Shown here in pieces: positions 30,243 through 45,008 of a DNA stretch of 64,000 nucleotides; the first letter of the stretch is position 1, and each line of letters begins with the position of its first letter. The position numbers and the translations under genes were made by a program. The stretch is taken from positions 26,839,205 to 26,903,204 of the forward strand of contig NC_135361.1 in the NCBI RefSeq assembly GCF_051622035.1. Direction: 5' to 3'. The DNA comes from Arctopsyche grandis. Lineage: Eukaryota > Arthropoda > Insecta > Trichoptera > Hydropsychidae. Below the pieces are notes generated by a model that was given only the letters and a program-made list of their open reading frames with translations, was not told the origin of the DNA and did not search any database.

Positions 30243-30412
30243 TTTATAACTGAGAAGTAGTATCAGAGAGTATCCTATGTAGGGATTACAATTTATCGGT
30301 AAATGAAAAGTCAATTAGATAACTATATGTGGTTACTTCTCCTAAGAGCGTTAACCTAGATTAAACTGTAAATAATTAAAAATAAATCTGAAGTGAATAA
30401 TGTTATAAATTT
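30243..30412. repeat. Dispersed repeat, copy 2
   Basis: Reverse-oriented relative of 23955-24112, containing GAGAGTATCCTATGTAGGGA, TTACAATTTATCGGTAAATG and GAGCGTTAACCTAGATTAAA. Confidence 0.65.
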
Positions 30413-30474
30413 TAGAAATTGTTAGAAATAAATTGTAAATTTTGATAGCAAAGGCTCATTTCGGGGGCCCCAAG

Positions 30475-31612
30475 TAGAGGTTGTGATCGAGAAATCTCGT
30501 CTCGAGATTTCTCGATAATTCTCGAGAAATTTTGATTCTCGCTTCTCGAGAATATTTTATTGTAAAATTTCGAGATTCTCATTTCTCGAGAATATTTTAT
30601 TATGAAAATTCGAGATTCTCGTATCTCGAGAAATCGTTTATTAGAATCTCGAAAATATCGAGAATATTCTTAATTTATCACTACATGTTTTTGCTCAATA
30701 AACTGACTGATTTGTATACTTGTTAACTCGTAAATAATTTTGTGAAGTATTGTAATATGTATAGATGGTCAGTATTTTTATTATTTGTCCGGTAAATTAT
30801 TATTCGGTCATCATATAAGTAGGTACATATACACATGTTACAACGAAATCGCACCATTTTTAAGTTACATATATGTATGTGCACGTAGGTACTAGTCATT
30901 AGTGCGAAAGTATTCGGTTATGATATCACTAAAACACTAGTGAAAATATATTTTCACTGACAATATGACCCCACTTAACACACATAAAACAAAGATTTTT
31001 GATTTATTATTTATTTATTCGAGTATTTGTTCCTTAGATATTAATCAATTTATAGTCAGTATTTTAATATGCATATATGGTCAGTATTTTTATTATTTGT
31101 CCGGTCACAAAAACACGGTCAAAGCCGGGTAGCAACACTGGGAATTTTATAAAATTCTTTTTTACATATTGTTATTTTTACTATTTTAAATAACTTTTGC
31201 ATATTTTTATTTTCTTTTCATGCCTTCTTTTATAATATTTTTTTTATATAATTTTACTTTTTTTCTATTCAATGTTCTATTGTATCTCTCTATATCTTTC
31301 TTTCGTCATGTCTTTAATAAAGTTGTAAACCCCTGATATAATATACATACATATGTAGTGTTTGTGTCCTTTTGATTTTTGTATGTTGTCAAGTTTATAT
31401 GCTAAAAAAATCAATTCACTATATTAAAAAAAAAATTATACTTTCTCGAGAATTCTCAAAAATCTCGAGAAACAAAAAAAGAAAATCTCGAATTCTCGAG
31501 ATTCAAATATTTCGAGAAAATAAGATTCTCAAATCTCGAGATTCAAATATTCCGAGAAAAGGAGATTCTCGAATCTCGAGAATCAAAAAAAGTCGAGAAA
31601 TCACAACCTCTA
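30475..31612. mobile_element. hAT-type element with TCTCGAGA-rich ends, 8-bp duplication
   Basis: 1138 bp with inverted ends TAGAGGTTGTGATCGAGAAA and TCGAGAAATCACAACCTCTA, flanked by a perfect GCCCCAAG duplication (30467-30474 and 31613-31620). About 180 bp at each end is packed with TCTCGAGA, AATCTCGAG and TTCTCGAGA motifs, the layout of subterminal transposase-binding repeats. A roughly 40-bp stretch (GGTCAGTATTTTTATTATTT followed by GTCCGGT) is duplicated inside, at 30765 and 31078. No transposase frame remains. Confidence 0.88.
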
Positions 31613-31658
31613 GCCCCAAGCATGCGCTTATTTTCAATGTATGATAAACCGCCGCTGA

Positions 31659-32560
31659 TATATACCTGTAAGGCTGTAAATCATTTAATAATAATACCTC
31701 ATTAAAACTAATCTTTACTATAATTTTTACAAATTGCCCGATGAGAAATGGAAAATTAATTTCACACCTTACTTACATTTAACCACGAACTTTACATTAT
31801 AGTATGAAAATCTTTCAGTATTAAGCAACAACAATCACAATATTAAATGTCGTTGGTGTTGTTTAAAACAAAAACGAAGTTTATTGGAAATGTCTTCACC
31901 CAAGAATTGATAGTAAATAGCTCATAATGATGATTGTGGTTCCATAGTGTGAATTTTATGGTGTTTTATAATGTAACCAATCCAATTTTAGACATTGTTA
32001 GTATGAGTATAAGCTGTTGGCTTTTCCTTTTTTTATCATTTTTTAGCAAAAGTCAACAATCATCATGAAAATTTAACTGGTAAGAAATAAACTAAACATA
32101 TATACATGTGTATACATATCATTATATTCGAAATTGAATACATAACTGATGTAACCTGCTACATCGAATTTAACTTAGATTTAATAATAATACTGTTTAT
32201 CTGCACCCATTCTAATTATCCACTAAACCATGTCTCAAATTAACCATTTGATACTTCTACCGTTATTTAATCTCCAAGCTAGCGATGCGCGAATCCCACA
32301 TGAACGTTGGTTATATGGATTTGTTGCATATAATTTGCATTATCTGAAGGCTGTATAAATGCGTAGGTAAGAAGATTAAATTTAGAAGCATGTACCTATC
32401 TATTATATTATATATAAATGTATATTTGGATACATACTAAAAACTTGTCAGTGTACATACATACTTGTTTTTGTACATACATACTTGTTTTTGTCAGTGA
32501 TGTGGCACCTGTTATAAAAATCAATAGTCAAGAAACTGTCCCATAAAGTCATATCTAAAG
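31659..32560. other. AT-rich intergenic DNA
   Basis: No gene, clear repeat boundary or promoter is seen. Contains TACATACATACTTGTTTTTG repeated twice near 32455-32495. Confidence 0.4.
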
Positions 32561-32713
32561 GGCGGCTAGTCGTAGTTGCTTTTGCAAATAACAATAGACC
32601 GTGCCATTAGTGTTCAAAGCAAGAGAACAAAAAGCATGGTTTTTTCTAAGAAATTAGCAATAGTGACCTTTTTTCTGCCAAAAGCAACTTAGCCGATGTC
32701 TAGTCATATCTAA

Positions 32714-32888
32714 GGGCCGGGCCGCACCGTGCAACTTTGTCGGCCGACTAGTTGCGCGACACGAAAAAATGTATGGAAATGTATGCGACAAAAAAGTTGA
32801 CGGGTGTGGCATGTCCCATCTACCTGCATGCATTGGTCGGGTCACCCTCAACCAAGTCGCTCGCAAGTCGCACGGTGCGGCCTGGCCC
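32714..32888. mobile_element. Harbinger-like MITE with TAA flanks
   Basis: Ends GGGCCGGGCCGCACCGTGC and GCACGGTGCGGCCTGGCCC are inverted repeats; TAA flanks both sides (32711-32713 and 32889-32891). GGGCC ends with a 3-bp TAA/TTA duplication suit PIF/Harbinger. No coding capacity. Confidence 0.75.
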
Positions 32889-32895
32889 TAAGGTT

Positions 32896-33026
32896 CGGCG
32901 CGACCCAGTGCTATTTGGACAAAAATTGGGTTCATCATTGTCTATTAGAATGGCCAACCTTTTTTTTTGCTTTCTAGCTTTTTATTTCATTGTAATTTTT
33001 TATCTCAATAGCACTGGGTCGCGCCG
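32896..33026. mobile_element. Short inverted-repeat MITE
   Basis: CGGCGCGACCCAGTGCTAT and ATAGCACTGGGTCGCGCCG form perfect 19-bp inverted ends around an AT-rich core. It lies 8 bp from the previous MITE. No target duplication is obvious. Confidence 0.7.
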
Positions 33027-34920
33027 ATCTCAAGTCATATCACGCTTTTAGCAAATTTACGCGAGATTCAACTGGTTGACAGCAGCTGGAATCGGTTCTT
33101 GCCTTGTGCAGTAGTTTTATGAATCACGCAATACTGGTGGGAGGGTCCCTGTACTGCGACATGGCTATATTTGGCTGCGGCAGAACCGTAGAAGTGGTTT
33201 CTCGGAGACTATTGATCTACCAACACCAGCCAAATGCTTCTACCATATAAGATCCATACACAGCTTCATCACTCCCATATGCCATATTTAGCATAAAATC
33301 CCAGCGGACAACTTTCACTCGAACGAGTGAGATAAAAATACGCGTACATGGATCTCCCACGAAGATTTATTTCGAATTTTCATTCGCTGATTTCACTCTA
33401 ATTAAGGCCAAATTTTACCTATTGTGATTTAGCATCCGTTTTGACCTTCGACACGATTTATTTGTATGTAAATGATAAATAAAAGCTTTGTAATGATAAA
33501 TAGTCAAAAATTCATGGTTTTTGGTGTATGAGGTCAGCTTATGTACGTAGGTCGATACATACATACTATAAATTAAATCCTACTATAATCCTTCAAAGAC
33601 GATAAACTACAATACGAAATGTATCAATGCGACGATTTTAAGCAGCTGGCAGTAGGATATACCAAATTGGTATTCATTCCTGTGTCTTTTATTTTGTCTG
33701 GAGGCCTAAAATAGTCTTTGTAAACGAACGAAGTTTTGTATCTGCGTGCTTTTCTCTCGTGACTCTTTCACTGATATATAAATTTTACAAAGAAAATTTA
33801 TCGTCTTGCCTTTTTCCAGTATTTTAAATAGGTAATCGGTTGCGTGTTTTTTATATACATGTCTGCATATTATATGAAAAATGATGTCACGCACCCAACC
33901 ACATGGCATTGAATTAATTGATTTTCCTGTTATTAAGGCACATTTGTATTTATGTATGTAGTCAGAATGCTCAAAAACATATTCTAAAATAAATTTTAAA
34001 CATCATTATGCAAAAAATCGTTCGGAATACAACTTAAAGATTGATCGAAATGGTTGATCATGCATATCGTTGACCAACTAATCCTAATTTCTAGTGATTT
34101 GTCTGAAGAAACTTACAAAATGGTAACTATGTAAATGTAAAATATGTGTGTGGTTTAGTAAATGAAGTAATTGAAGTTAAGCTAAAATTTCAATATGTAA
34201 TATGATCAAACATTTACTTACAATCAAACTTTTAGTTGGATCCCAGTGATTTCATCTGTTAAAATGTACATATTTATTCATTTATATAAGAATACTTGGA
34301 AAAGACAGTATAGTCGATGGACCCAATGATCTAGTATGGAACAAATGTGTTATATTAGGATTACCCATACTCCATATTTTTATAAACCAGGACAAAATAA
34401 AAATAAACGATAAAATTTACTCCTTCAAAATTAGTGTTGCAATTATTGCTTGCCACAGAACCCGTTAATTTTTTTAGTAAAATCATATTTTTAATGATAA
34501 CTAAAACATCATAGTTTACTGTAACTAGTTAATTCACGTGTATGGGAATATTACACGTGAATGGGAATACATTTAATATGACACGTGTCATGGGAAATTA
34601 AATAAACATAAAAAGAAAACAAGTAACGGAAGCAAACTTTCTGTTATTTTGAGCTATATGCTTCATTTAGTATGTAGAAATGTGTTTTGTATCCAAATAA
34701 ACGAGCAAAGTAAGTAAATTTCGCAATCAATTAAAAAACCCAAAAAATGTTGAAGAACACCTGGTCAATACCAAGTAACGATCGCATCATGTAGCTTCGC
34801 CTTTTGACCGCAATTTGCAATAAAAATACAGTAAATGAGAACTGAAATATAATAATTTATAAGAAATGCATCAACCCAATTGTACATTTTACTAATCGAA
34901 GTAAAAACATGAATCACAGG
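33027..34920. other. AT-rich intergenic DNA upstream of tubulin
   Basis: About 1.9 kb with no recognisable gene or structured repeat. A CACGTGTATGGG / CACGTGAATGGG direct repeat near 34535-34570 is the only oddity noticed. Confidence 0.4.
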
Positions 34921-35049
34921 ACGCGACGATGACATCACTATTCAACGGTCAGACAGACGAGAGAATCGTTATTCTTCCCACATGCCGTTATCCAGTGTAG
35001 GCGGTCAGCGACGCGCGCTGTGATTGGCTCTCGGCCGCGACGCGCTCCA

Positions 35050-35130
35050 AATCGAACCAATCGCGTGAGCGGTAAAATCGGCGCTGCGGCGTCTATATAA
35101 AGGCCGGCCGGCGGAAAGTGGCGCATTGCT
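35050..35130 (+). promoter_or_regulatory. Alpha-tubulin core promoter
   Basis: A CCAAT box (GAACCAATCG at about 35056) and a TATA box (CTATATAAAGG, TATATAA at 35094-35100) lie about 130 bp before the ATG in GC-rich DNA. Transcription probably starts around 35125-35130. Confidence 0.75.
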
Positions 35131-35228
35131 AGTTTGGTGAGCCCCCGTAATCGGCCGGCCGAACTGCACCGCTGCTTCAAAAGCTGCTCATTCTTTCGTG
35201 TTCTACATAACTCAACTACCTAATCAAA

Positions 35229-37501
<2,273 letters not shown>

Positions 37502-38950
37502 ATATATTTTTCAGTTTTGCTTTCCGACGAATCGATTCCCATCAGTCGCATTCCAGATCCCTGACCAACCTCTGAATTGTTAACTTTGTTTTAATTTATT
37601 GTTTGCCTGATATGTTCGGGCAGTTTTAATTTATGATTTCATGCAGTCATGGACATTCCAACTGATAAGGAGACTGATTATTATTAAAGAATTGATTCGA
37701 ATATCTAAATATGTTTTTTATTCCTTATTACTTCACATGTAATTGTTTCATTATTATCTGTAATTTGATAATCTTATATAAGGTCTTTATGGCGCCAACA
37801 TCAAACGACTATGACTCAAAAACAGTAAACACCATTAACTAGCCATTTCATTAAAATAAAAATTTCCACTGGATCAATAATGCGCCCATAGGCGAGAGAA
37901 AGGTTTGGAGTATACATGTATTCGTAAGTATTACAACTGGAACGACATAGCTTTTCAACAATATATTCTCGATTATTCGGATGTGGATTATCCTAGCTTT
38001 AAATAAATTGAACTGTTTTTTTTACATACCTCTTCTTACTTCGCCTTACAATTACTATTAAGGAAAAGTTTTGCCTCTTATCCGATCGTTTTTTAAATCT
38101 CAATATTTTAAGTGAAAATACGAAATAATTTGATTTTTGGAGTATTGGCTGATGGGTGGGATTTCTGTTAGATATTTATTTTGTCCATAGACGTAATGTC
38201 GCGTTACCATTTTGTCGGGGACGTTTTGTCCGTAGACATATGTCGTGAAACCGTAACATATTACATGTATCTGAAATATGCAGATTAATGGAAGTTTGAA
38301 TATGTTAAACGGGAAAACGTCGAGCAGTGGTTTGATCGTGATTTAAATTATGCAGGTTTTCAATATACGAGTGTTTTATTACCAAAACAATAGAAACGAT
38401 ATCAAAAATTGATAGTTAGGATTATCCGTGGTTTTCATTTATCCAGTCCCGTAATCCCCATCATTAACCCGGATAATCGACAGTAAACTGTATTGCAGTA
38501 AAATTAGCGTTAAGCACAAAAGTCATACTTTTCATCCGATTAATTGAAGCTGAATTCAAGGATGTCCCTAATCACGAATACAAAACATGTGTACACCCAC
38601 GTGTATTTTATTGTGCGACAACTTTCGTGGTCGGAAATGCTGCCTACACAGTTACTCCATTACCAGATTGTATGCGAGATGTCGACCTCGAGTCGTGAGA
38701 TTGCTTATTTTTATTACCTCAGATTTTGCGCAAACGAGACATGAATGATCAACCATAATGGGACTGCTTTGTGCCATCGTGAGGTCAAATTGCAAGTCAA
38801 CTCAATTGGTAGTGGCTTAAGTTAAATACTAGGACACGATAACGTTCAGACGTTTTACTAATTTTATTGGGAATACTCCGTGTTGGGCTGCTGGAAAAGT
38901 ATCAGCCGCAATATCAGCAATAATTACAGCCATTGATCATCAATTGATAG
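37502..38950. other. Tubulin 3' flank and intergenic DNA
   Basis: Begins with the tubulin 3'UTR; an ATTAAA-type signal lies near 37684. The block at 38180-38240 (TTGTCCATAGACGTAATGTC and TTTTGTCGGGGACG) is a reverse-oriented relative of the tandem unit at 23195. Otherwise nothing recognised. Confidence 0.45.
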
Positions 38951-38954
38951 ATAA

Positions 38955-39125
38955 AAAAAGCCTTCGACGCGCTTCCATTTGTCTCTGTTTGGAGCAACTT
39001 TCATCCATCTCATGGTGAGATGGATGAGATCCTCACCCTACACATTTTACTTGTTTTATCCACCCGTCTTCCTTGTTCCCATTAACATTCTCCTGGGTGC
39101 CATTCGAGCATCTTTCGTCCATTGG
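38955..39125 (-). mobile_element. LINE fragment, decayed
   Basis: Distant relative of the fragments at 5600-5890 (same strand) and 49765-50020 (opposite strand): CGCGCTTCCATTTGTCTCTG, CATCTCATGGTGAGATGG and CTTTCGTCCATTGGCC align with those copies. Confidence 0.45.
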
Positions 39126-39146
39126 CCCGCCCTTCAACTAAGGGCG

Positions 39147-39390
39147 AAATCACACAGAAAGGAACGCGGCACATGGTGTTTTTTTAGATACTTTTAAACA
39201 TGCGAAAAAAATATTCATGGCACGCCCAACACACACCGTTTCAAAATCGCCCCCTGGAGCGTTTTCAATAAAATTTTATCCTTGCTTGATAGTGATCGAT
39301 AGCGGTGTATCCCATATTTGAAGAAATGTAGGAGAACCCCCACAGCGGGGAGCCAAGCACACGACGTGCCGTTCTTCCCTGTGTGATTTA
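39147..39390. mobile_element. MITE with AAATCACACAG ends
   Basis: AAATCACACAGAAAGGAACG with CGGCACATGG at the left is mirrored by GTGCCGTTCTTCCCTGTGTG followed by ATTTA at the right. The arms are about 30 bp with some mismatches. The flanks give no clear duplication. Confidence 0.6.
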
Positions 39391-41090
39391 TGTGATGCCT
39401 ATTTCAACTGTTTTAAGGTTCAAAATTGGTTGAATATATCACTGAGAGTTGAATGCCATCTATTCAATTTGCTTAAAATGAATATATACCAGTCAAAAAT
39501 TAGTTTTTTGTGGAACCATACTCAAACCTCGTCTATGTGGCGTCACGTCTTCATACAATTATGAAGAATGATTATTTGACAATTAATCCAAAACTACGAT
39601 ATATATTATGTATATTATTGTTTAAAATAATACTTTATGTGCTAATTAACATATCTGGTTACTTGAGTAAATATTAAAATCTGTATTTAAGGTCGAAAAC
39701 TCGATTGCCAAATTCGCGAAAAAGGTGCCGCGTACAGGGCTTGTTCGCTATATTTATTGCCGCGGGCAAAGGGTTAGTAACTCACTGCTACAGTCCCACT
39801 TTATTTTTAAAGAAATTTAAATATTTTTCTACAGTGTACAGAGATGTCGCTAACCACTCGTAATTTTAACAAAAATATATGGAAAAAAACTATTGATTAC
39901 ATTGCGTAAAAAAACCATGAAATTAATGTAGATTATCAAGACACTATTAAATGCCTTACTTTGAGGCCATTGTCATGTTGAGAGTGGCTTCTCTGCGTTA
40001 TCTTCAAATATTCTTCCTGCTGCCTCAGCTACCCACTTCATCATACATATATTCGATGGATGAACCATAAATCATCCATTCATTGAAGTAAAAATGTATT
40101 ATGATTGAATGTCAATTAACACTTCGAGAAAAGGATTCGGAATTAGTAAAGCTTAAGCTCCAACAATTTGGTACTTAAATGTATGTCGAATCCAAATACA
40201 ATATGATACCCATTTAGTTTTGAAATGAAATCGTAGTTCTTCGGATATTATACAAAGCAATAAGGTAATTAAATAAAAGATAAAAGAACTATATTAAGGA
40301 GATATTTAAAGTTAATTTATTATAAATTTTATTAATAAGGATTTTATTTTCATTATTTATCATATAGTTTATATTTATTCTAATGTAATCGAACTCCTTT
40401 TGATTTTGCTGAGGAGAATTAGTTTCAGGATTTAATATTGAATATGGGAGAAGAGAATTTGCTTTGATTTTGTAGAATAGAAATCATTAATATAACTAAC
40501 TTTATTAAATGAATTAAAAATTTCAACTCATTAGATAACTAAGTAATGATATTAGCGCATATTTCTCTTTTATTTACTTACGCATTTGTATCAAAATTCT
40601 TGCCTTTACATTTATTTACTTTCAAGAATGAAATTCTAATACTCTGTTGGTTTTGTAACAACAAATAAAGAATTATCAAGTTTTCAGATTTATTGTAAAT
40701 ATGTAAGTATATTGAATTATGTAAACATAAATTTGAACCTTATATAAAAATAAAAACGATAAAATAGTGTATTATAAAATTTATTAAGAGAAAAAAAAAG
40801 AACAAATGTGTAATAATAAAAAAAAAATCAATACTCAAAACATGTGGAAAATATACAATTGGATATATACTAAATACAATCTTGTTTTTGATATATATGT
40901 AAAACATCATGACACAAAAGTAATATCACCCCTATTTCTACATTTGTCCAGTATCCATTAAAGGAATACTCTACTATTTGATCTTTATTGTTTTATTAGA
41001 ATTGACAATGTCGAACTATTAAAAGCGAAAAACATTAAGACTAAGACTTCAAACACGGCAACTGCTTAATTTTGTCTCGCAGCGTATAAA
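39391..41090. other. AT-rich intergenic DNA
   Basis: No recognisable gene or structured repeat. The right part contains the 3' flank of the ferritin light-chain gene. Confidence 0.4.
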
Positions 41091-41929
41091 TTACGATTTA
41101 AGATATTCATCGAACAAGAACAAAGCCAAAGAGCTGTCCGTTTGGCTGTACGACAACTTCTTCAGATCGTTTGTATGGCCAGCCAAATCACGCACAAGAG
41201 CAGAGTGTTTGTGAACAAACTTTTCTTCAATGAACGATGCAATCTGAAACAAAAAAAAAAACAATGTATTTTCAATAACATGAAATAAAATACAACTGAA
41301 AGTGTGTTAAAAAAATCACAATTACCTCAGGATCGTGATGTTCACCGCCCAATTTGGAAGATTCGCCGTGGATTGCATGTGCTTTCTTGGCCAAACCTTT
41401 CTGAATGTCCAAAGCGTAAGCCATGGATCCCAGTTCATACTCTTCGAAGGTAGTGTCGGTGTTCATTTTGGCACTGTACGGTGCGAATTTGACGTGACCG
41501 CCTCGTTTAGTAATGTGTTTGATCAGGTCGATGGAGGATTCCCAGTTCTCGTCGCTGAGCTTCTGGAACAGCTTTTGGAAACCTTCACGGTTCTTCTGAT
41601 AGTTGCCGAAGTTGGCGGCCATCAACAAGTACTGGTACGAATAGGCGATGTGTTCCATGGCGTAATCTTGAAGTCTACCGGAGATCACCTCATGGTCGAA
41701 AGACGAGTATTTCGAGTTGCAAGATGGCATGTCTACGTTATAATATATTTTACATTAGCTCGGAGTTCATCTGGTTGAGGTTTTGTACATGTGTTTGATA
41801 AAAATGAATACCTTTAACGTCTGTGTATCTTCCAGGGTTGTTGCGGCACACAGTAGCCAATTCGCTATAACAACTTTCAGCATTGGCCATGGCCAAGTAG
41901 AGGGCCAGGAATGCAAATATGGACTTCAT
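41091..41929 (-). CDS. Fer2LCH: Secreted ferritin, light-chain homologue
   Basis: Three coding exons: 41929-41812, 41732-41326 and 41243-41091; 678 nt, 225 residues. MKSIFAFLALYLAMANA is a clear signal peptide, so the protein enters the secretory pathway like other insect ferritins. Cysteines ESCYSEL and TVC follow, typical of secreted chains and thought to form inter-subunit disulfides. The ferritin four-helix core runs from about residue 50 to the end (HIAYSYQYLLMAANFGNY, LGSMAYALDIQK, HDPEIASFIEEKF). It lacks the full set of heavy-chain ferroxidase ligands, as expected for the chain that promotes iron mineralisation. An acceptor site (TTTCAG) lies 9 nt before the ATG, so an upstream untranslated exon exists. 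It is divergent from the heavy-chain gene at 47840. Confidence 0.93.
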
Positions 41930-43726
41930 TTTTGATCTGAAATTAAATTTTAAATAAATCATGTGTTATAATTATTTATTCTGATCGGTGTTTAGTTGCT
42001 ATGTCGTCCAATTTCAAACCATACAAAACAACAGTCATCATTTGATAAACATAGATAACTAATATCGCGTACAAGTATTATATTATGAATAGCATTATTG
42101 CATTATTACTTTATATATTTTTAAGCTACTTTTGTATGTTTGTTTTCGATTTAGAAAATTACTACATTTTCCTCTACTTTTATGAGCGATAATTATTTCA
42201 CAATAATATTTTTATACGCAGATTGAACTTTGATATAACATTTGAGTCACAATTCAAAGTCAATATGCGAGTCGTATTAAACACAAAGGTTTTCATTTTA
42301 TTCACATACTAAAGTATAATGATATTTATCGGGTTTTGCTCTTGAAGCATATATTTTTTTCGTGTTAATTCATTATCTGATTTCTGAAACCGTCTATCCA
42401 ATCATCGGGATTTTTTTTTGTGATTTTAATGGTATACTTTTTCAAATTGTTCTAGAAACGAAAACTTAATGCTACAGCGAGATTTTCTATTACAATTTTA
42501 TGACAAGTTCGGTTGATAATGTGTTGGTAGAGAATTCGTTGTATTTCGGGTACTTGTCGATTATACGGGCGCATCTGAGCATCAAGTATACACACTTTCA
42601 CTAACACATACAAATACAAATCTAGTTGTAGCAAATAGTTTTAGTAAAGTGACAGTATACAGTATGGTACGGCTCGTCAACTCATGACAGAGTTTGTGTC
42701 GGCATATAATACGAAACTAAGATCCATTTGAAGCGATTTTATCTGAGATAAGACAATGCTGGCCTCCACCAGAACATTTGAAATTATTTGGGATGTGCGT
42801 TTCCGATTTTTATCGATATAACGTCAATCACTGATTGCGTACTGTCAATTAAACTAATTGCAACACCTGAATGCAATCCATGTAACTGTCTTGTATTTGT
42901 ATTTAGTTAAAGTGTGTATGGTGTGTGATGCTTGGATGCGCACGTATAACCAATAAGTACCCTACTTTGTCTTTACATACATATAATTCATTGTATTACT
43001 TGGATTGCTCACAATTTATTGATAATTTTAAGAAAAATATCTTACTTATGTATTTATTAATGATTTTTAATTAAACCTGAGTATGTATGTATGTTAAAAA
43101 AATGACTGATAAGTATCAATTTTAGCACTTAAAAGTTTGATAAATTTTTCAAAGATTTCTTACGATTGAAAATAAATGGTAATTTACTGTTTCATCAACT
43201 TTAATACTTACGGTATTAAATAATTCCGATAGATTAAATAACTATTATGCTGCACGGGCATGTGGGCCTTTTAGATTTAGATTTTTAAATAAAAATACTA
43301 GACATTTTTTAAATTAAAGTCTTGGAAGTCAAGTTATAACTTCGTTAAGAAGTGATCTGAATGCAACAATGTCTATTAAACAGTTTTTGGATTTGTAAAT
43401 TTCAAAATATCTATGGAAAGTGTCGGTTGCTTAACTTAACCGGTTATTGTCGCTAGTGTTGAACGAACTTTTAGTATATAAAAATGAATAAAAGACTATA
43501 AAAGAAATTCGATTCGGGTCCAACAATATTATCAATTGAACATAAAGAAGCTTCTGAAATGTCTTTGAAAAAATATGTAATTGCATAATTTGCGAATTTT
43601 GAAGGCGAGGAAAAAGAAAATTTTAATTATCATCAATATAAATTTAATTAAAAAAAAAGACTACTAAAGGAGGGGGTCTTTTGCTAACATTTGCATGCGG
43701 ACTCAATTTTTCTAGTTACGTCCCTG
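41930..43726. other. Upstream and 5'UTR intron region of ferritin light chain
   Basis: AT-rich. The untranslated first exon should lie here or further right; I could not place it. No structured repeat seen. Confidence 0.4.
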
Positions 43727-43936
43727 GATAGTCATATCTAATATATAATTTCTAAAGAGACTTTGTATGTATGTAAGGTTTGTTGGGAGTTTCGAAAACA
43801 AATCAAAGTTTCTATGACAAAGTGGTTAAATTTTTTTTTCGATTCAAATAAATTTAATAAAAAACCAAATGAATATTTACTTTTAGATTTATGTTTATAT
43901 TATAAATACTGAGCGAAGCCGGGTAAAACAACTAAA
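43727..43936 (+). mobile_element. Helitron-like remnant
   Basis: ATCTAATATATAATTTCTAA with AGAGACTTTG at the left and AATACTGAGCGAAGCCGGGT with AAAACAACTA at the right resemble the two ends of short Helitron-like elements common in insects. The interior is AT-rich and non-coding. Confidence 0.45.
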
Positions 43937-45008
43937 GAAAGCTATGCACATACTATTGCAATAGAACGAAACTTGCTATATTTCTATAAATTAACAATAC
44001 ACCTTGTGTTATTTTCAAAGTAATTACTTTAAAGTACCAAAACGGTTTAGAAATTGTATAGTATATTCAATTGAAATTAATCGAACGTTGAACTTTACCC
44101 ATAATTTCTATATATAAATACAAAAGAATAATCTTAACAGACTCTAATCTTCAATCTACATTTATAATACATACATATTGAATAACCCAAAAGATAACAA
44201 TATTCAGAATATACATGATATAAAAAAAAATCCGCCTACCTACTCGTATCACAATCGATTTGGCATGGCAATCAAAATGGCTCGCGGTTACATGGAAATA
44301 AAATTGAGCGGAAATAATGCACGATGTCGAAACGTGCCAAATGGTGATAACCGGATATCGAATTCGCACGACGCAATTCGATTTAAATGCATGTAATTTT
44401 AGAATAGTATTGAAGCGCAATAATTCAATTACGTTTTATAAGACGTTGGTAAACAAAGTGCGTATGAGGCGGGGGCAAAGTGTTCCGTTTTTAGCGGCAC
44501 AACGCTTAGTCACCCTAGTCGAACAATGAGGCTGCTGAGTGCTGAGACTCGGAACGATCGAATGGAAAATGGAAAATGGAACTAATCGAATAATGGATCG
44601 AGTGCTTACCGAGTTTGAGACTGTAGTCAGAGTCGGGGGTGTGGGGCGGAGCGCTAAGGGGCGATCGCCTCGGGAGATGAGACTCGAATGAGCTGGAGCG
44701 AATGCAGACAGACGACCTTTACACTCCCTGGTGTAGAAGGCTCTGAGAAATGGAATAAGCCGATCGGAGACAACACTAGTGTTCGAGCGAAACGATACTC
44801 CACACTAAGGTGCTGTCGTGCGCACACATTTCAATTAGATTATCTTTTATTCAATTCAATTACCCAAATAGCGGAAGCATTAATTGTTTCGTAGAGATCA
44901 ATTTTAGTAGCCAAATCAACTTCGTTTTGTCTAATGCTTACTTGTATGGCTGTGTTATTAGTTATTACATACCTCCTTTATTGTTATTTTATTTTATTTT
45001 TTTTTTAC
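43937..45008. other. Intergenic DNA with a GC-rich block
   Basis: Mostly AT-rich, but 44460-44830 is clearly GC-rich. That block is a candidate for the promoter and untranslated first exon of the ferritin light-chain gene. No core promoter motif is convincing. Confidence 0.35.

Larger units (their letters stand above)
29852..31658. mobile_element. Old hAT-like repeat with CAGxGGCGG ends, interrupted
   Basis: The left part (GTGGCGGGTCAAATAAATGG, a block of C and G runs, then AATGCTATAATCGTTTTTTACC and CTTTTCAGTATATGG) matches 53117-53330. Right-end-like blocks GGGGGCCCCAAGCGCGCGC with CGCTGCTG (30190-30233) and GCCCCAAGCATGCGC with CCGCCGCTG (31613-31652) suggest two overlapping copies. One of them contains the TAGAG element at 30475-31612. 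Also includes the dispersed repeat at 30243-30412. Confidence 0.55.

Noticed and set aside
30475-31612. CRISPR-like or satellite array of TCTCGAGA
   Set aside because: Motif spacing is irregular, both orientations occur, and the segment has transposon ends with an 8-bp duplication.
32560-32705. Weak inverted repeat (GGCTAGTCGTAGTTGCTTTTG versus CAAAAGCAACTTAGCC) beside a GTCATATCTAA direct repeat
   Set aside because: The mirrored part is short and imperfect, and the direct repeat could be chance; not strong enough to call an element.
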